Positions 24,478 to 33,260 of a DNA stretch of 64,000 nt are shown here, piece after piece. Made by a program: the position numbers and the translations under genes. The notes beneath the pieces were generated by a model. That model saw nothing but the letters and a program-made list of their open reading frames with translations. It did not search any database and was not told the DNA's origin. Each line of letters starts with the position of its first letter. The first letter of the stretch is position 1. The stretch is from Streptomyces sp. R44 (GTDB taxonomy: Bacteria > Actinomycetota > Actinomycetes > Streptomycetales > Streptomycetaceae), in the NCBI RefSeq assembly GCF_041053105.1, contig NZ_CP163444.1, positions 2,604,001 to 2,668,000 of the forward strand. The letters are read 5' to 3'.

Positions 24478-25273
24478 ACGTCACGCCGAGGTGGTCGGTG
24501 ACGGGACGGTAGCCGAGGCGCCGGTAGAGGGCGTTGCTGGTGGGGTTGGCCAGGTCCGTGAAGAGCAGGACCTGCGCGACGCCGGCGTCGAGCGCGGCGC
24601 GGCTGACCGCCTCGGTGGCACCGGTGGCGTACCCCCGGCCGCGCTCGGCGGGCGGGGTGTGGACGAGGTGGACGCGCGCCTGGCCCTCGATCGTGCGGGA
24701 GACGGCGGCCATCGAGACCGGGCGGCCGTCGGGCGCTTCCCAGAGCCACAGCCGTCCTTCGGTGATCCGCTCGGTGACGAAGCCGGTGTAGTCCTCGGCG
24801 GGCTCGTCCCCGATGGCCACCGCGAACTCCCGCGTCCAGGCGGCGACGAGCGGGACGTCGGCCGCGGCCGCGAGCCGGGCGCGGCCCGCCGGGGCCGGGT
24901 CCGGCGGGGTCAGCTCGCCGAGCCGGAAGAGCCGCATGCGGACGGTGGGCGTCCAGGGGCGGCCGGTGGCCTCCGCGTACGCCTCGACGGCGGCGGTCTC
25001 GCCGCGCACCTCCGTCGGCTCCTCGGCCCCGGGAAGTACCTCGGGGGCGAGCGCGCGGGCCGCCTCCTCGGTCATGGCCCCGAACGAGGGCACGCCCGGC
25101 GGTGCCACGGCCAGCACACCGGTGACCCGGCCGTCCGCCTCCTCCCACCAGCCGAGCCGCCCGGCCGTGTCCATGAGCGTGAGCACGGCGGTGTTACGGG
25201 CGGGATCGGCGGCGAGATGCGCTGCGGCGACGGCTCGGAAGGTGGCGGCGCTGTCGGTGAAGGACCACGTCAT
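24467..25273 (-). CDS. GNAT-family N-acetyltransferase
   Basis: 268 aa. The GNAT core is in the C-terminal half: VSMAAVSRTIEGQARVHLVHTPPAERGRGYATGATEAVSR, where RGRGYATG is the acetyl-CoA pyrophosphate loop, and LLFTDLANPTSNALYRRLGYRPV is the usual end. The N-terminal half is a degenerate second GNAT-like lobe. The acceptor cannot be inferred from sequence or neighbours. Confidence 0.88.
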   Translation of the reverse strand: MTWSFTDSAATFRAVAAAHLAADPARNTAVLTLMDTAGRLGWWEEADGRVTGVLAVAPPGVPSFGAMTEEAARALAPEVLPGAEEPTEVRGETAAVEAYAEATGRPWTPTVRMRLFRLGELTPPDPAPAGRARLAAAADVPLVAAWTREFAVAIGDEPAEDYTGFVTERITEGRLWLWEAPDGRPVSMAAVSRTIEGQARVHLVHTPPAERGRGYATGATEAVSRAALDAGVAQVLLFTDLANPTSNALYRRLGYRPVTDHLGVTFTG

Positions 25274-25322
25274 GCGGGTGATGGTGGTACGGGGGCGGGC
25301 TCCGCCGCCACCGGTTTGCGAA

Positions 25323-26918
25323 CTATCTGAGGTGCGAGGTGTCGTTGAGGAGCCGTACGGACGCGTTCCCGTCGGCGTAGTAGGCGACGGCCGAGATGGA
25401 GGCGGCCGACAGCTCCATCCGGAACAGCGACTCCGGCGGGGCGCCGAGGGCGAGCCGGACGAGCGTCTTGATCGGCGTGACGTGGGTGACGAGAAGGACC
25501 GTCCGGCCCGCGTACGCGGCGGTCAGCCGGTCCCGGGTCGCGGCGACGCGCCGGGCGACGGTCGCGAAGCTCTCGCCCCCGCCGGTCGGCGCGGCCTTCG
25601 GGGAGGCCAGCCAGGCGTCGAGGTCCGCCGGGTACCGCTCGCGGACCTCGCCGAACGTCAGCCCCTCCCAGGCGCCGAAGTCGGTCTCGCGCAGGCCCTG
25701 CTCGATCCGTACGTCGAGGCCGAGGCGGGCGGCGACGGCACCGGCGGTCTGGCGGCAGCGGGTGAGCGGCGAGCTGACGATCTCCTGGATGGTGCCGCGC
25801 GCGGCCAGCGCCTCGGCGACGGCCTCGGCCTGGCGCAGCCCGACGGCCGACAGCTCGGGGTCGCTCCCGCCGCTCCCGGAGAACCGCTTCTCGGGCGTGA
25901 GCGCGGTCTCGCCGTGCCGCAGCAGCACGAAGGTCGCGGGCGCCCCCATGTCGGGGCCGGCCCAGCCCTGGCGGGGGGCGGCTTGCGCGGGCGCGGACCC
26001 GGTGCGCACTGCCGCAGGAGCGGGGGCATCGGCGGGCGCGGCGGGAGCGGCCGGAGCCTGAAGGCGCGCCACGTGGCCCGTCGGGGCCAGGGCGCCCGCC
26101 TCGGCCTCGAAGTCCCCGGAGGCCACCGAGGCCGCGACGGCCTCCTCGGCGGCGAACAGGCCGTCGTCCGGTCCGGTGTCCGGTACGGCGAACAGGCCGT
26201 CGTCCGGACCGGTGTCCGCTGCGGCGAACAGGCCGTCGTCCGGTCCGGCACCGGGTCGCGCGTCCGGGGCCGTCGGGCGCGTCACGGCGCCCGGCCAGGC
26301 GCCGGAGCCCGTACCGACGACGCCCCCGGCCGTACCCGTACTCGTACCGCCCGCGGAGGCCGGCGATCCGGAAGCGGCCAGCGCCGCTCGTGCCCGCGCC
26401 GCGCCCGCCGTCGCGTCACCGGGCGGGCCCGCCGGGGGCGGGGTCGCGGCATTGCGGGCGGCCGCGGCGTCCAGGCCCGCCGTGGAGGCGGACGGCTCCC
26501 ACTGGCGGCCCCGCTTGCCCGCGTCCATCGCCTCGTTCGCGAGCCGGTCCGCGTGCTTGTTCCGCTCGCGCGGGATCCACTCGTAGCGGACCTGGCCGGG
26601 CGGGAAGATCCGCCCCGCCTCGGCCGCGAGCGGCTTCATGTCCGGGTGCTTGATCTTCCAGCGGCCGGACATCTGCTCGACGACCAGCTTGGAGTCCATC
26701 CGGACGTGGACGGTGGCGTCCGGGAACAGCTCCCGGGCCGCCTTCAGGCCCGCCACCAGGCCCTTGTACTCGGCGACGTTGTTCGTGGCCACACCGATGT
26801 ACTCGGCGGCCTCCGCGAGGGTCTCCCCCGTCGCCGGGTCGAGGACGACCGCGCCGTAGCCGGCGGGCCCCGGGTTGCCCCGGGAGCCGCCGTCCGCCTC
26901 GACCACGAGTTCGCGCAT
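25323..26918 (-). CDS. bifunctional RNase H / histidine acid phosphatase (Rv2228c type)
   Basis: 531 aa. Residues 1-140 are RNase HI-like: D9 in VVEADGGSRGNPG, E in NNVAEYKGL, D in VRMDSKLVVEQ and D in NKHADRLANEA. A ~190-aa Ala/Pro-rich linker with repeated DTGPDDGLFA units follows. Residues ~330-531 form a histidine phosphatase with catalytic LLRHGET. The M. tuberculosis homologue degrades RNA-DNA hybrids and has CobC-like alpha-ribazole phosphatase activity. Its ATG overlaps the upstream stop as TAATG, so it is the coupled third gene of a nif3-znr operon. Confidence 0.92.
   Translation of the reverse strand: MRELVVEADGGSRGNPGPAGYGAVVLDPATGETLAEAAEYIGVATNNVAEYKGLVAGLKAARELFPDATVHVRMDSKLVVEQMSGRWKIKHPDMKPLAAEAGRIFPPGQVRYEWIPRERNKHADRLANEAMDAGKRGRQWEPSASTAGLDAAAARNAATPPPAGPPGDATAGAARARAALAASGSPASAGGTSTGTAGGVVGTGSGAWPGAVTRPTAPDARPGAGPDDGLFAAADTGPDDGLFAVPDTGPDDGLFAAEEAVAASVASGDFEAEAGALAPTGHVARLQAPAAPAAPADAPAPAAVRTGSAPAQAAPRQGWAGPDMGAPATFVLLRHGETALTPEKRFSGSGGSDPELSAVGLRQAEAVAEALAARGTIQEIVSSPLTRCRQTAGAVAARLGLDVRIEQGLRETDFGAWEGLTFGEVRERYPADLDAWLASPKAAPTGGGESFATVARRVAATRDRLTAAYAGRTVLLVTHVTPIKTLVRLALGAPPESLFRMELSAASISAVAYYADGNASVRLLNDTSHLR
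26161..26254. repeat. tandem repeat in the linker of the RNase H/phosphatase gene
   Basis: Three near-identical ~39-bp units, each containing GGCGAACAGGCCGTCGTCCG, encode DTGPDDGLFA repeats in the inter-domain linker. Confidence 0.7.
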
Positions 26919-27661
26919 TACAGGCCGGACTCCGAGGTGCGGACGAGGATGCGGCTGCAGTTCTCGCAGCGGACGACCTTGTCGGGCGCGGCGGCGCGGA
27001 TCTCGTTCACCTCGGTGATGTCGAGCTCAAGGCGGCAGCCCTCGCACCGCCGCTGGTGGAGCCGGGCCGCGCCGACGCCGCCCTGCTTCTCGCGCAGGCG
27101 GTCGTACAGCTTGAGCAGGTCCTCGGGGATGGCGCCGGCGACGAGCTCGCGCTCCTTGGCGACGGTCGCGGACTCGCTGTCCAGCTCGGCCTGCGCGGCG
27201 TCGCGGCGGGCGGTGGCGTCGTCCACCTTGGTCTGCACGGCGGCGACCCGCTCGGTCAGCTCGGCGAGGCGCTCCTGGACGGACTCGCGGCGCTCCATGA
27301 CCTCGAGGACGATCTCCTCCAGGTCGCCCTGGCGCTTGGCGAGGGAGACGATCTCGCGCTGGAGGTTCTCCAGGTCCTTCGGGGAGGAGACGGCGCCGGA
27401 GTCGAGCCGCTGCTGGTCGCGCGCGGCGCGCTGGCGGACCTGGTCGACGTCCTGCTCGGCCTTGGTCTGCTCGCGGCCGCAGTCGCTCTCCTCGGTCTGC
27501 GCGGCGACGAGCAGGTCGCGCAGCTGGGTGAGGTCCTTGGTCAGCGCCTCGATCTCGGCGTGCTCGGGCAGCGACTTGCGCTTGTGCGCGAGCTGCTGGA
27601 GGCGGACGTCCAGGGCCTGGACGTCGAGGAGGCGGATCTGGTCGGCGGGCGCGGCGTTCAG
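26918..27661 (-). CDS. coiled-coil protein with C4-type zinc ribbon (Rv2229c type)
   Basis: 247 aa from CTG 27661, which overlaps the upstream stop as CTGA; no ATG, GTG or TTG fits the conserved N-terminus (NAAPADQIRLLDVQALD). Residues ~10-190 form a long coiled coil (ALTKDLTQLRDLLVAAQTEE, ERLAELTERVAAVQTKVDD). The C-terminus is a zinc ribbon CEGCRLEL...CENCSRIL. The family may act in nucleic-acid binding or complex assembly. In actinobacteria it is conserved between the Nif3 and RNase H/phosphatase genes. Confidence 0.88.
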   Translation of the reverse strand: MNAAPADQIRLLDVQALDVRLQQLAHKRKSLPEHAEIEALTKDLTQLRDLLVAAQTEESDCGREQTKAEQDVDQVRQRAARDQQRLDSGAVSSPKDLENLQREIVSLAKRQGDLEEIVLEVMERRESVQERLAELTERVAAVQTKVDDATARRDAAQAELDSESATVAKERELVAGAIPEDLLKLYDRLREKQGGVGAARLHQRRCEGCRLELDITEVNEIRAAAPDKVVRCENCSRILVRTSESGL

Positions 27662-28476
27662 TTGGGGGCTCCAGGGGAGGTGTGGTGGGAGGACCAGGGG
27701 TCGGTGACCGTCTTCGAGACGTGGACGCGGAGGTCCCAGCCGTGGCGGTCGGAAATCTCGTCGAGCTGTGCGGCGGCCTGCTCGCACCAGGGCCATTCGG
27801 TGGCCCAGTGGGCGGCGTCGACCAGGCCGAGCGGCGACTGCTGCGTCGCTTCGGAGACCGGGTGGTGGCGCAGGTCGGCGGTGAGGAAGGCGTCGACGCC
27901 GGCGGCGCGGACGGCGCCGAAGAGGCTGTCGCCGGAGCCGCCGCTGACGGCGACGCGGCGGACGGTCATGCCGGGGTCGCCGGCGACGCGGATGCCCTGC
28001 GCGGTGGCGGGCAGCCGCTTGGCGGCGCGGGCGGCGAACTCGGCGAGGGTCTCGGGGTGGTCGAGCTCGCAGATCCGGCCGAGGTTGTTCTCGGGGACGA
28101 GGGGGCCGGTGACGCGGAGGTCGAGCGCTCCGGCGAGGGCGTCGGAGACGCCGGGGTCGGCGGTGTCGGCGTTGGTGTGCGCCACGTGGAGGGCGATGTC
28201 GTTCTTGATGAGGGTGTGCACGACGCGGCCCTTGAAGTGGCCGGCGGCGACCGTCGTCGTACCGCGCAGATAGAGCGGGTGGTGGGTGACGATCAGGTCG
28301 GCGCCGAGGGCGATCGCCTCGTCGGCGATCTCCTGGACGGGGTCGACGGCGAAGAGGACACGGGTGACCTCGGCGTCGGGGTCGCCGCAGACGGTGCCGA
28401 CGGCGTCCCACGACTCGGCTCGCTCCGGAGGCCAGAGGGCGTCGAGCTCGGCGATGACTTCAGACAGACGGGGCAC
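27658..28476 (-). CDS. Nif3-like dinuclear metal-centre protein (Rv2230c type)
   Basis: 272 aa from GTG 28476. Metal ligands of the Nif3/YbgI family are visible: DLIVTHHPLYLRG, VAHTNADTA, and near the C-terminus DAAHWATEWPW. Structures of relatives are hexameric toroids with two metals, often called GTP cyclohydrolase 1 type 2-like, but the physiological reaction is unsettled. It is first of three coupled genes. Confidence 0.92.
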   Translation of the reverse strand: MPRLSEVIAELDALWPPERAESWDAVGTVCGDPDAEVTRVLFAVDPVQEIADEAIALGADLIVTHHPLYLRGTTTVAAGHFKGRVVHTLIKNDIALHVAHTNADTADPGVSDALAGALDLRVTGPLVPENNLGRICELDHPETLAEFAARAAKRLPATAQGIRVAGDPGMTVRRVAVSGGSGDSLFGAVRAAGVDAFLTADLRHHPVSEATQQSPLGLVDAAHWATEWPWCEQAAAQLDEISDRHGWDLRVHVSKTVTDPWSSHHTSPGAPN

Positions 28477-28542
28477 GAGGAAAGGCTACCTGGCTCCTCG
28501 CGCCCCGCTGTTCTGGCCTGTGGACAACTCCGGGAGCCGGGG

Positions 28543-29580
28543 CTACTTCTTCACGAGGTCGGCGCGCAGGTCGTCGAGGACGCTGTTCGCGGCCGTGACG
28601 CCGAGGCCGAGGTACCAGGTCTCGTCCGGGACGTCCTTGGCCTGGCCGGCCTTGACGGCCTTGAGGTTCTTCCAGAGCGGGTTGGCCTGGGCGGTGTCCT
28701 TCTTGGTGGCCTTGGCGTCGCCGTAGACGCCGGTGAAGATCCAGTCGGCGTCGGCCTCGTCGATCTTCTCGGGGCTGATCTCGGCCGCCAGCTCGTCGAT
28801 CTGCTGGTTCTCGGGCCGGGGCAGGCCGGCGTCCTCCAGGATGGTGCCGATGAAGGAGGCCTTGGCGTAGAGGCGGATCTTGCCGGGGAGGTAGCGGACC
28901 ATCGAGATCGTCGGCTTGTCCGTGCCGATGTCCTCACCGAGCTTCTTCGCCTTGGTCTCGTACGCGGCGAGCTTCGCCTTCGCCTCGGCGGTCCTGTCGA
29001 GCGCGGCGGCGTTGAGGAGGTAGTTCTCCTTCCAGGTGAAGCCCGGGCGGATGGAGAACACGGTCGGCGCGATCTTCGACAGCTCGTCGTACTTGTCGGC
29101 GGCGCGGAGCTGGCTGCCGAGGATGAGGTCGGGCTGGAGGTTGGCGATGGCCTCCAGGTTGAGGTTGTTGATGGTGCCGACGGACTTCGGGGTGCCGGCA
29201 TCCTTCGCGAGGTAGCCGGGGATGCCGTCGTCGCCCTCGGAGGGGGCGTAGCCGACGGGCTTGACGCCGAGGGAGACGACGTTGTCGAGCTCGCCGACGT
29301 CGAGGACGACGACCCGCTTGGGCGCGGTCGTGAGTTCCGTCCTGCCGAGGGCGTGGGTGAGGGTGCGCGGGAACTGGCCCGGCTTCGCGTCGGTGCCCAT
29401 GGCCGCGGTCTTGGCGGCGGCGTCGCCGAAGTCCTTGCCGCCGGTGGCGACGTCCTTCTTCTTGCCCGTGTCCTCCTTCTTGGCGGGGTCGGCGGACCCG
29501 TCGCCCCCTCCGCAGGCCGCGAGCGAGAGCGCGGCGGCGAGGGCGACGACGGCGGCGGTGCCGCGGCGGCGGAGGGACAT
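28543..29580 (-). CDS. iron-siderophore ABC transporter substrate-binding lipoprotein
   Basis: 345 aa. The signal ends in the lipobox LSLAAC. A FepB/FecB-type (class III) binding fold follows: KRVVVLDVGELDNVVSLGVKPVG and later NLEAIANLQPDLILGSQ, with a long helix linking two lobes. It should bind ferric siderophore outside the membrane. The permease and ATPase are not adjacent, so it uses components encoded elsewhere. A good iron box lies 79 bp upstream, so expression should rise in iron starvation. Confidence 0.92.
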   Translation of the reverse strand: MSLRRRGTAAVVALAAALSLAACGGGDGSADPAKKEDTGKKKDVATGGKDFGDAAAKTAAMGTDAKPGQFPRTLTHALGRTELTTAPKRVVVLDVGELDNVVSLGVKPVGYAPSEGDDGIPGYLAKDAGTPKSVGTINNLNLEAIANLQPDLILGSQLRAADKYDELSKIAPTVFSIRPGFTWKENYLLNAAALDRTAEAKAKLAAYETKAKKLGEDIGTDKPTISMVRYLPGKIRLYAKASFIGTILEDAGLPRPENQQIDELAAEISPEKIDEADADWIFTGVYGDAKATKKDTAQANPLWKNLKAVKAGQAKDVPDETWYLGLGVTAANSVLDDLRADLVKK

Positions 29581-29658
29581 GAGAAGGCTCCTGTACGGGT
29601 CGTCCTGGCGGGGACTTGCACGGATGCGGGCACGATCGGCCGGAGGCGGAACTTCCGC

Positions 29659-29677
29659 TTAGGTTCGCCTTACCTTA
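29659..29677 (-). promoter_or_regulatory. DmdR/IdeR iron box for the siderophore-binding protein
   Basis: Read on the minus strand, TAAGGTAAGGCGAACCTAA matches the IdeR/DmdR consensus at about 15 of 19 bases and is a near-palindrome. Confidence 0.8.
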
Positions 29678-29820
29678 CTCACCACGGGCCACTCCAGCAC
29701 AACCGCCCCCGCCCCCTCAGCCGAACCGCCGCAGGGCCACCCTTATGTGTGAAGTGACCCCACTCGTGTTGTTCGGCTGGAAGTGCGAAAACTAGCTTCG
29801 TGGCCGGAGGTGACGAGTCG

Positions 29821-30957
29821 ATGACAGTGTGTGCCATCGAGACCACGGCCGAGGGCGACGACCGCGACCCCGGCGCGGCCTGGCCGGCGGGGTTCACGAT
29901 CACGGCCAACGGCGCGTACGCGGCCAGGCTCGCGGGCGCCGGCGACGCCCTGTACGTGGAGCGGTGGACGCTCGACGGCCCCGAGCCGTACGCCGTCCCG
30001 CTCCCCCTCGACCAGCCGGAGGAGGCGGGCACCCAACTGCTGCCCCTCGCCGACGGCCGGGTCCTCGTCGCCCGCCGCGTGGACGGCCGGCGGAATACCT
30101 TCTCGCTGCTCTACCCCACCGGCCCGGCCACCGGCGAGCTCCGGCTCGGCGCGGTGGAGGCGCCCGGCTCCGAGCGGCTGGTGCTGCTCCCGCCCTCGCC
30201 CGACGGCATCTGCGCGTACGCGATGTGCGTCGGCCCCGACACGACCACCCTGTGGCTGGTGGCGGGCGGGGCCTTCGGCCCGGAGCAGGTGGCGGAGGTC
30301 AGGGGCCGCTGCACGGGCGGGGTGTGGCTCGACCGCACGGGCCGGATGCTCGCACTCGACCGGCGGCTCGACGACGGTCCGGTGAAGGCGGTGGCCGTGG
30401 ACCTGGAGCGGGGCGGGGAGGTGACGCCGCTGCTCCAGATCACCGAGGGCAGCGACGACCGGCTGCTGCTCGCGGACCCGGACAGCGGGCTGCTCCTGAT
30501 CCGCTCCGACGCGCCGTCCCCGGGGCACGACCGGCTCGGCTGGGGCGTGCTCGGCAGCCTGCTGCCCGTGCGGTTCCCCGAGTGCCTGCGGCTCGACGAC
30601 GCGGCGGTGACGCCGTTCGCGGTGCAGCCGGGGCAGGTCCTGATGCCGGAGAGCTGCGCGGTGGCCCTGCGGATCGACGCGGCCGGCGGCAGCTGGGTGG
30701 GCACCTGGCAGCCCTCGTCCCGCCGGATGGCCCAACTGGCCGTACCCCAGGGCTGGCTGGCGGGGGCGGGCCTGTGGACGGCCGAGGGCCTGCTGCGGCT
30801 GCCGTACGCGACGGCCGAGGTGCCGTGCGGCCTCGCCGCCCTGGAGCTGCCGCCGGAGCCGGATCCCGAGCCGATGGTGGTCGTCGAGGAGCCCCGGGTG
30901 TGCCGTCCGGTGCCTTTGCAGCAGGCTCCCCTGACGGACCGGAAACCGGCTGGCTAG
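29821..30957 (+). CDS. uncharacterised, beta-propeller-like protein
   Basis: 378 aa from ATG 29821, chosen for the ideal GGAGGTGA seven bases upstream. There is no signal peptide. Repeating short strand patterns (GRVLVARRVDGRRNTFSLLY, RLVLLPPSPDGICAYAM, GGVWLDRTGRMLALDRR) suggest a WD40-like or related propeller. I do not recognise a named family. It runs into a small downstream gene 47 bp away. It may be a cytoplasmic scaffold or binding protein. Confidence 0.7.
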   Translation: MTVCAIETTAEGDDRDPGAAWPAGFTITANGAYAARLAGAGDALYVERWTLDGPEPYAVPLPLDQPEEAGTQLLPLADGRVLVARRVDGRRNTFSLLYPTGPATGELRLGAVEAPGSERLVLLPPSPDGICAYAMCVGPDTTTLWLVAGGAFGPEQVAEVRGRCTGGVWLDRTGRMLALDRRLDDGPVKAVAVDLERGGEVTPLLQITEGSDDRLLLADPDSGLLLIRSDAPSPGHDRLGWGVLGSLLPVRFPECLRLDDAAVTPFAVQPGQVLMPESCAVALRIDAAGGSWVGTWQPSSRRMAQLAVPQGWLAGAGLWTAEGLLRLPYATAEVPCGLAALELPPEPDPEPMVVVEEPRVCRPVPLQQAPLTDRKPAG

Positions 30958-31004
30958 ACTCACGGCCGCACAGCAAGAGCAAGACACACGGGGTGAGTTC
31001 CAGC

Positions 31005-31139
31005 ATGTCCGAAGCAAGCACGCAGGGTTCGGAGTCGCACGGCTCCGGGAAGCACCGCGGTCAGGCCTCGCCGGCGGAGGACTCCACGTCCTCGCCGCAC
31101 GGCCGGCACCGCCGCGAGGCCGACGCCCACGCGCAGTAG
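31005..31139 (+). CDS. 44-aa hydrophilic small protein
   Basis: ATG 31005, with GGGGTGAG about eight bases upstream. The protein is Ser/His/Gly-rich, starting MSEASTQGSESHGSGKHRGQ and ending RHRREADAHAQ. It has no hydrophobic segment and no Cys, so it is not secreted and does not look like a lanthipeptide precursor. It sits between a good ribosome site and a strong terminator, which supports expression. Function is unknown. Confidence 0.6.
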   Translation: MSEASTQGSESHGSGKHRGQASPAEDSTSSPHGRHRREADAHAQ

Positions 31140-31149
31140 ACGAGGAACG

Positions 31150-31183
31150 AGCAGGGCCCCGGGGTCTCCCCCGGGGCCCTGCT
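31150..31183. terminator. strong hairpin terminator
   Basis: A perfect 15-bp stem AGCAGGGCCCCGGGG / CCCCGGGGCCCTGCT with a 4-nt loop lies 11 bp after the small-protein stop and 25 bp before the convergent SDR stop; it can serve both strands. Confidence 0.85.
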
Positions 31184-31207
31184 CCTTCCCCACCGTCCCC
31201 CCGGACG

Positions 31208-32149
31208 TCAGCCCTTCTTCAGACCCAGCACCTCCGTCGCCGCGAACGTCTCGCCCGCCGGGCGGGACGCGTAGTGCGGGGTCAGGAGGGAGTCCAGCTC
31301 CTCGTACGTGAACGCCTCCTTGGCCGTGTCGAACTTGGCGGACACCTTCGGCCGGTCCAGGACCGCCACCATCCCGCCGTGCACGACGAGCAGCTGCCCG
31401 TTGACCCCGGCCGCCGCCGGGGAGGCCAGATAGCCGACGAGCGGCGCCACGTGGTCCGGGGACAGCGGGTCGAGCTCCCCCTCCCCCGGTTCCCCGAAGC
31501 CGGCGAAGACGTCCTCCGTCATCCGCGTCCTGGCCCGTGGGCAGATCGCGTTGGCCGTCACGCCGTACCGGGCGAGCGCGAGCGCCGACGAGGTGGTCAG
31601 GCCCACGATGCCGCCCTTGGCCGCCGCGTAGTTGGGCTGTCCGGCCGAGCCCGCGAGGAAGGCCTCGGACGAGGTGTTGACGATGCGGCCGTAGACGCCG
31701 GTCTCGCCCGCCTTGGCGCGGCCCCGCCAGTGCACCGCCGCGAAGTGGGTGGTGTTGAAGTGGCCCTTGAGGTGGACCCGTACGACCGAGTCCCACTCGT
31801 CCTCGCTCATCGAGAAGACCATCCGGTCCCGCAGGATGCCCGCGTTGTTGACCAGGACGTCCAGCTTCCCGAACTCGGCCACCGCCAGGTCGACCAGGCC
31901 CCGCGCCGTCTCGAAGTCGGAGACGTCTCCGAGGTGCGCGACCGCCCGGCCGCCCGCCGCGCGGATCTCCTCCGCGACCTCCTCGGCGGGGGCGGCGGAG
32001 GCCGCGCCCGAGCCGTCGCGGCCGGGCTGCCCGTAGTCGTTGACGACGACGGCGGCGCCGAGCCGGGCCAGTTCCAGGGCCTCGGCGCGGCCGAGGCCGC
32101 GCCCGGCGCCGGTGACGATCGCGCTCAGCCCCTCAAGAGGCAGTGCCAT
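31208..32149 (-). CDS. SDR dehydrogenase of the MFE-2/hydroxyacyl-CoA dehydrogenase type
   Basis: 313 aa. It opens with LEGLSAIVTGAGRGLGRAEA and has VVVNDYG plus an Asp-rich insert (GQPGRDGSGAASAAPAEEV), then VLVNNAGILRDRMVFSM, the signature of (3R)-hydroxyacyl-CoA dehydrogenases of peroxisomal multifunctional enzyme type 2. The catalytic set is NTSSEAF...QPNYAAAKGG. In beta-oxidation it would oxidise hydroxyacyl-CoA made by a MaoC hydratase. It is the last gene of the maoC-adh-sdr operon. Relatives occur in mycobacterial steroid side-chain catabolism. Confidence 0.88.
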   Translation of the reverse strand: MALPLEGLSAIVTGAGRGLGRAEALELARLGAAVVVNDYGQPGRDGSGAASAAPAEEVAEEIRAAGGRAVAHLGDVSDFETARGLVDLAVAEFGKLDVLVNNAGILRDRMVFSMSEDEWDSVVRVHLKGHFNTTHFAAVHWRGRAKAGETGVYGRIVNTSSEAFLAGSAGQPNYAAAKGGIVGLTTSSALALARYGVTANAICPRARTRMTEDVFAGFGEPGEGELDPLSPDHVAPLVGYLASPAAAGVNGQLLVVHGGMVAVLDRPKVSAKFDTAKEAFTYEELDSLLTPHYASRPAGETFAATEVLGLKKG

Positions 32150-32159
32150 CAGGGTCTCC

Positions 32160-33236
32160 TCAGATCTCGATGCAGGTACGGAGGGCCGCGCCGGTCCGCA
32201 TCTGCTCCAGGGCCTCGTTGATGCCCGCCAGCGGCACCCGGTGGGTGATGAGCGACTCCAGGTCGATGCGGCCGGCCCGCCAGAGCGCGATGGCCCGCTC
32301 GTACGAACGGAGCACGTCCCCGCCGCCGTACATCGAGGGCAGGATCCGCTTCTCGTCGAAGAACAGCTCGAACATGTTGAGCTGGAGGAAGTCGTCGAGG
32401 GCGCCCGCGCCGACCACGCAGAGGGTGCCGCCGCGGCGGGTCGTCTCGTACGCGGTGCGCGCGGTGGCGGACTTGCCGACCACCTCGAAGACGTAGTCGA
32501 AGCCCTCGCCGCCGGTGATCCGCTGCTTGGCGTCGGCGAGCGCGTCCGGGGCGACCGCCTCGGTGGCGCCGAACTTCAGGGCGGCCTCGCGGCGGGACTC
32601 GACGGGGTCGACGGCGACGATCTGGGCGGCGCCCTGGAGCTTGGCGCCCTGGATCGCGGAGATGCCGACGCCTCCGCAGCCGATGACGGCGACCGACGAA
32701 CCGGCCTCCACCTTGGCCGTGTTGATCGCGGCGCCGAGTCCGGTGGTGACGCCGCAGCCGATGAGGGCGGCGATGTCGAAGGGCACGTCGTCGGGGATGG
32801 GGACGGCGCAGCCCGCGTCGACGACGACCTCCTCGGTGAAGGTGCCGGTGCCGGCGAAGCCGAAGACGTCACCGCCGGGGCGCTTGAAGTTGGGGACGCC
32901 GGCGTTCATGAAGCCGGCCAGGCACAGCTGGGTCTGGCCGCGCCGGCAGGCCGGACAGCTGCCGCAGGCGGGCAGCCAGCAGAGCAGGACCCGCTGCCCC
33001 TGGCTGAGGCCGGTGACGCCGTCGCCGACGTCGAGGATCTCGCCGGCGCCCTCGTGGCCCGGGATGAAGGGGGCGGGCTGCGGGAGGACCCCGCTCATCG
33101 CGGAGACGTCGGAGTGGCACAGGCCGGTGGCCCTCACCCGGATCCGCACCTTGCCCGGGCCGAAGCCCACCGCCTCGACGTCGTCGAGGACTTCGAGTTT
33201 GTCCTGGCCGATCTCGTGCAGTACGGCTGCGCGCAT
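32160..33236 (-). CDS. zinc-dependent alcohol dehydrogenase (class III-like MDR)
   Basis: 358 aa. The catalytic zinc site is visible (GLCHSDVSAMSG with Cys; GHEGAGEI with His/Glu), and structural zinc Cys residues are in CGSCPACRRGQTQLC. The Rossmann loop is VAVIGCGGVGISAIQGA. This subgroup acts on primary alcohols, often with NAD or a thiol/NDMA cofactor. It is the second gene, 24 bp after maoC and 10 bp before the SDR gene. In this operon it may oxidise a side-chain alcohol. Confidence 0.9.
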   Translation of the reverse strand: MRAAVLHEIGQDKLEVLDDVEAVGFGPGKVRIRVRATGLCHSDVSAMSGVLPQPAPFIPGHEGAGEILDVGDGVTGLSQGQRVLLCWLPACGSCPACRRGQTQLCLAGFMNAGVPNFKRPGGDVFGFAGTGTFTEEVVVDAGCAVPIPDDVPFDIAALIGCGVTTGLGAAINTAKVEAGSSVAVIGCGGVGISAIQGAKLQGAAQIVAVDPVESRREAALKFGATEAVAPDALADAKQRITGGEGFDYVFEVVGKSATARTAYETTRRGGTLCVVGAGALDDFLQLNMFELFFDEKRILPSMYGGGDVLRSYERAIALWRAGRIDLESLITHRVPLAGINEALEQMRTGAALRTCIEI

Positions 33237-33260
33237 GGTGCGGCTCCCTCCGGAACGGAT

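Noticed and set aside
31005..31139. Possible RiPP precursor peptide.
   Set aside because: No Cys, no hydrophobic leader, and no modifying enzyme nearby; kept only as a small protein of unknown role.
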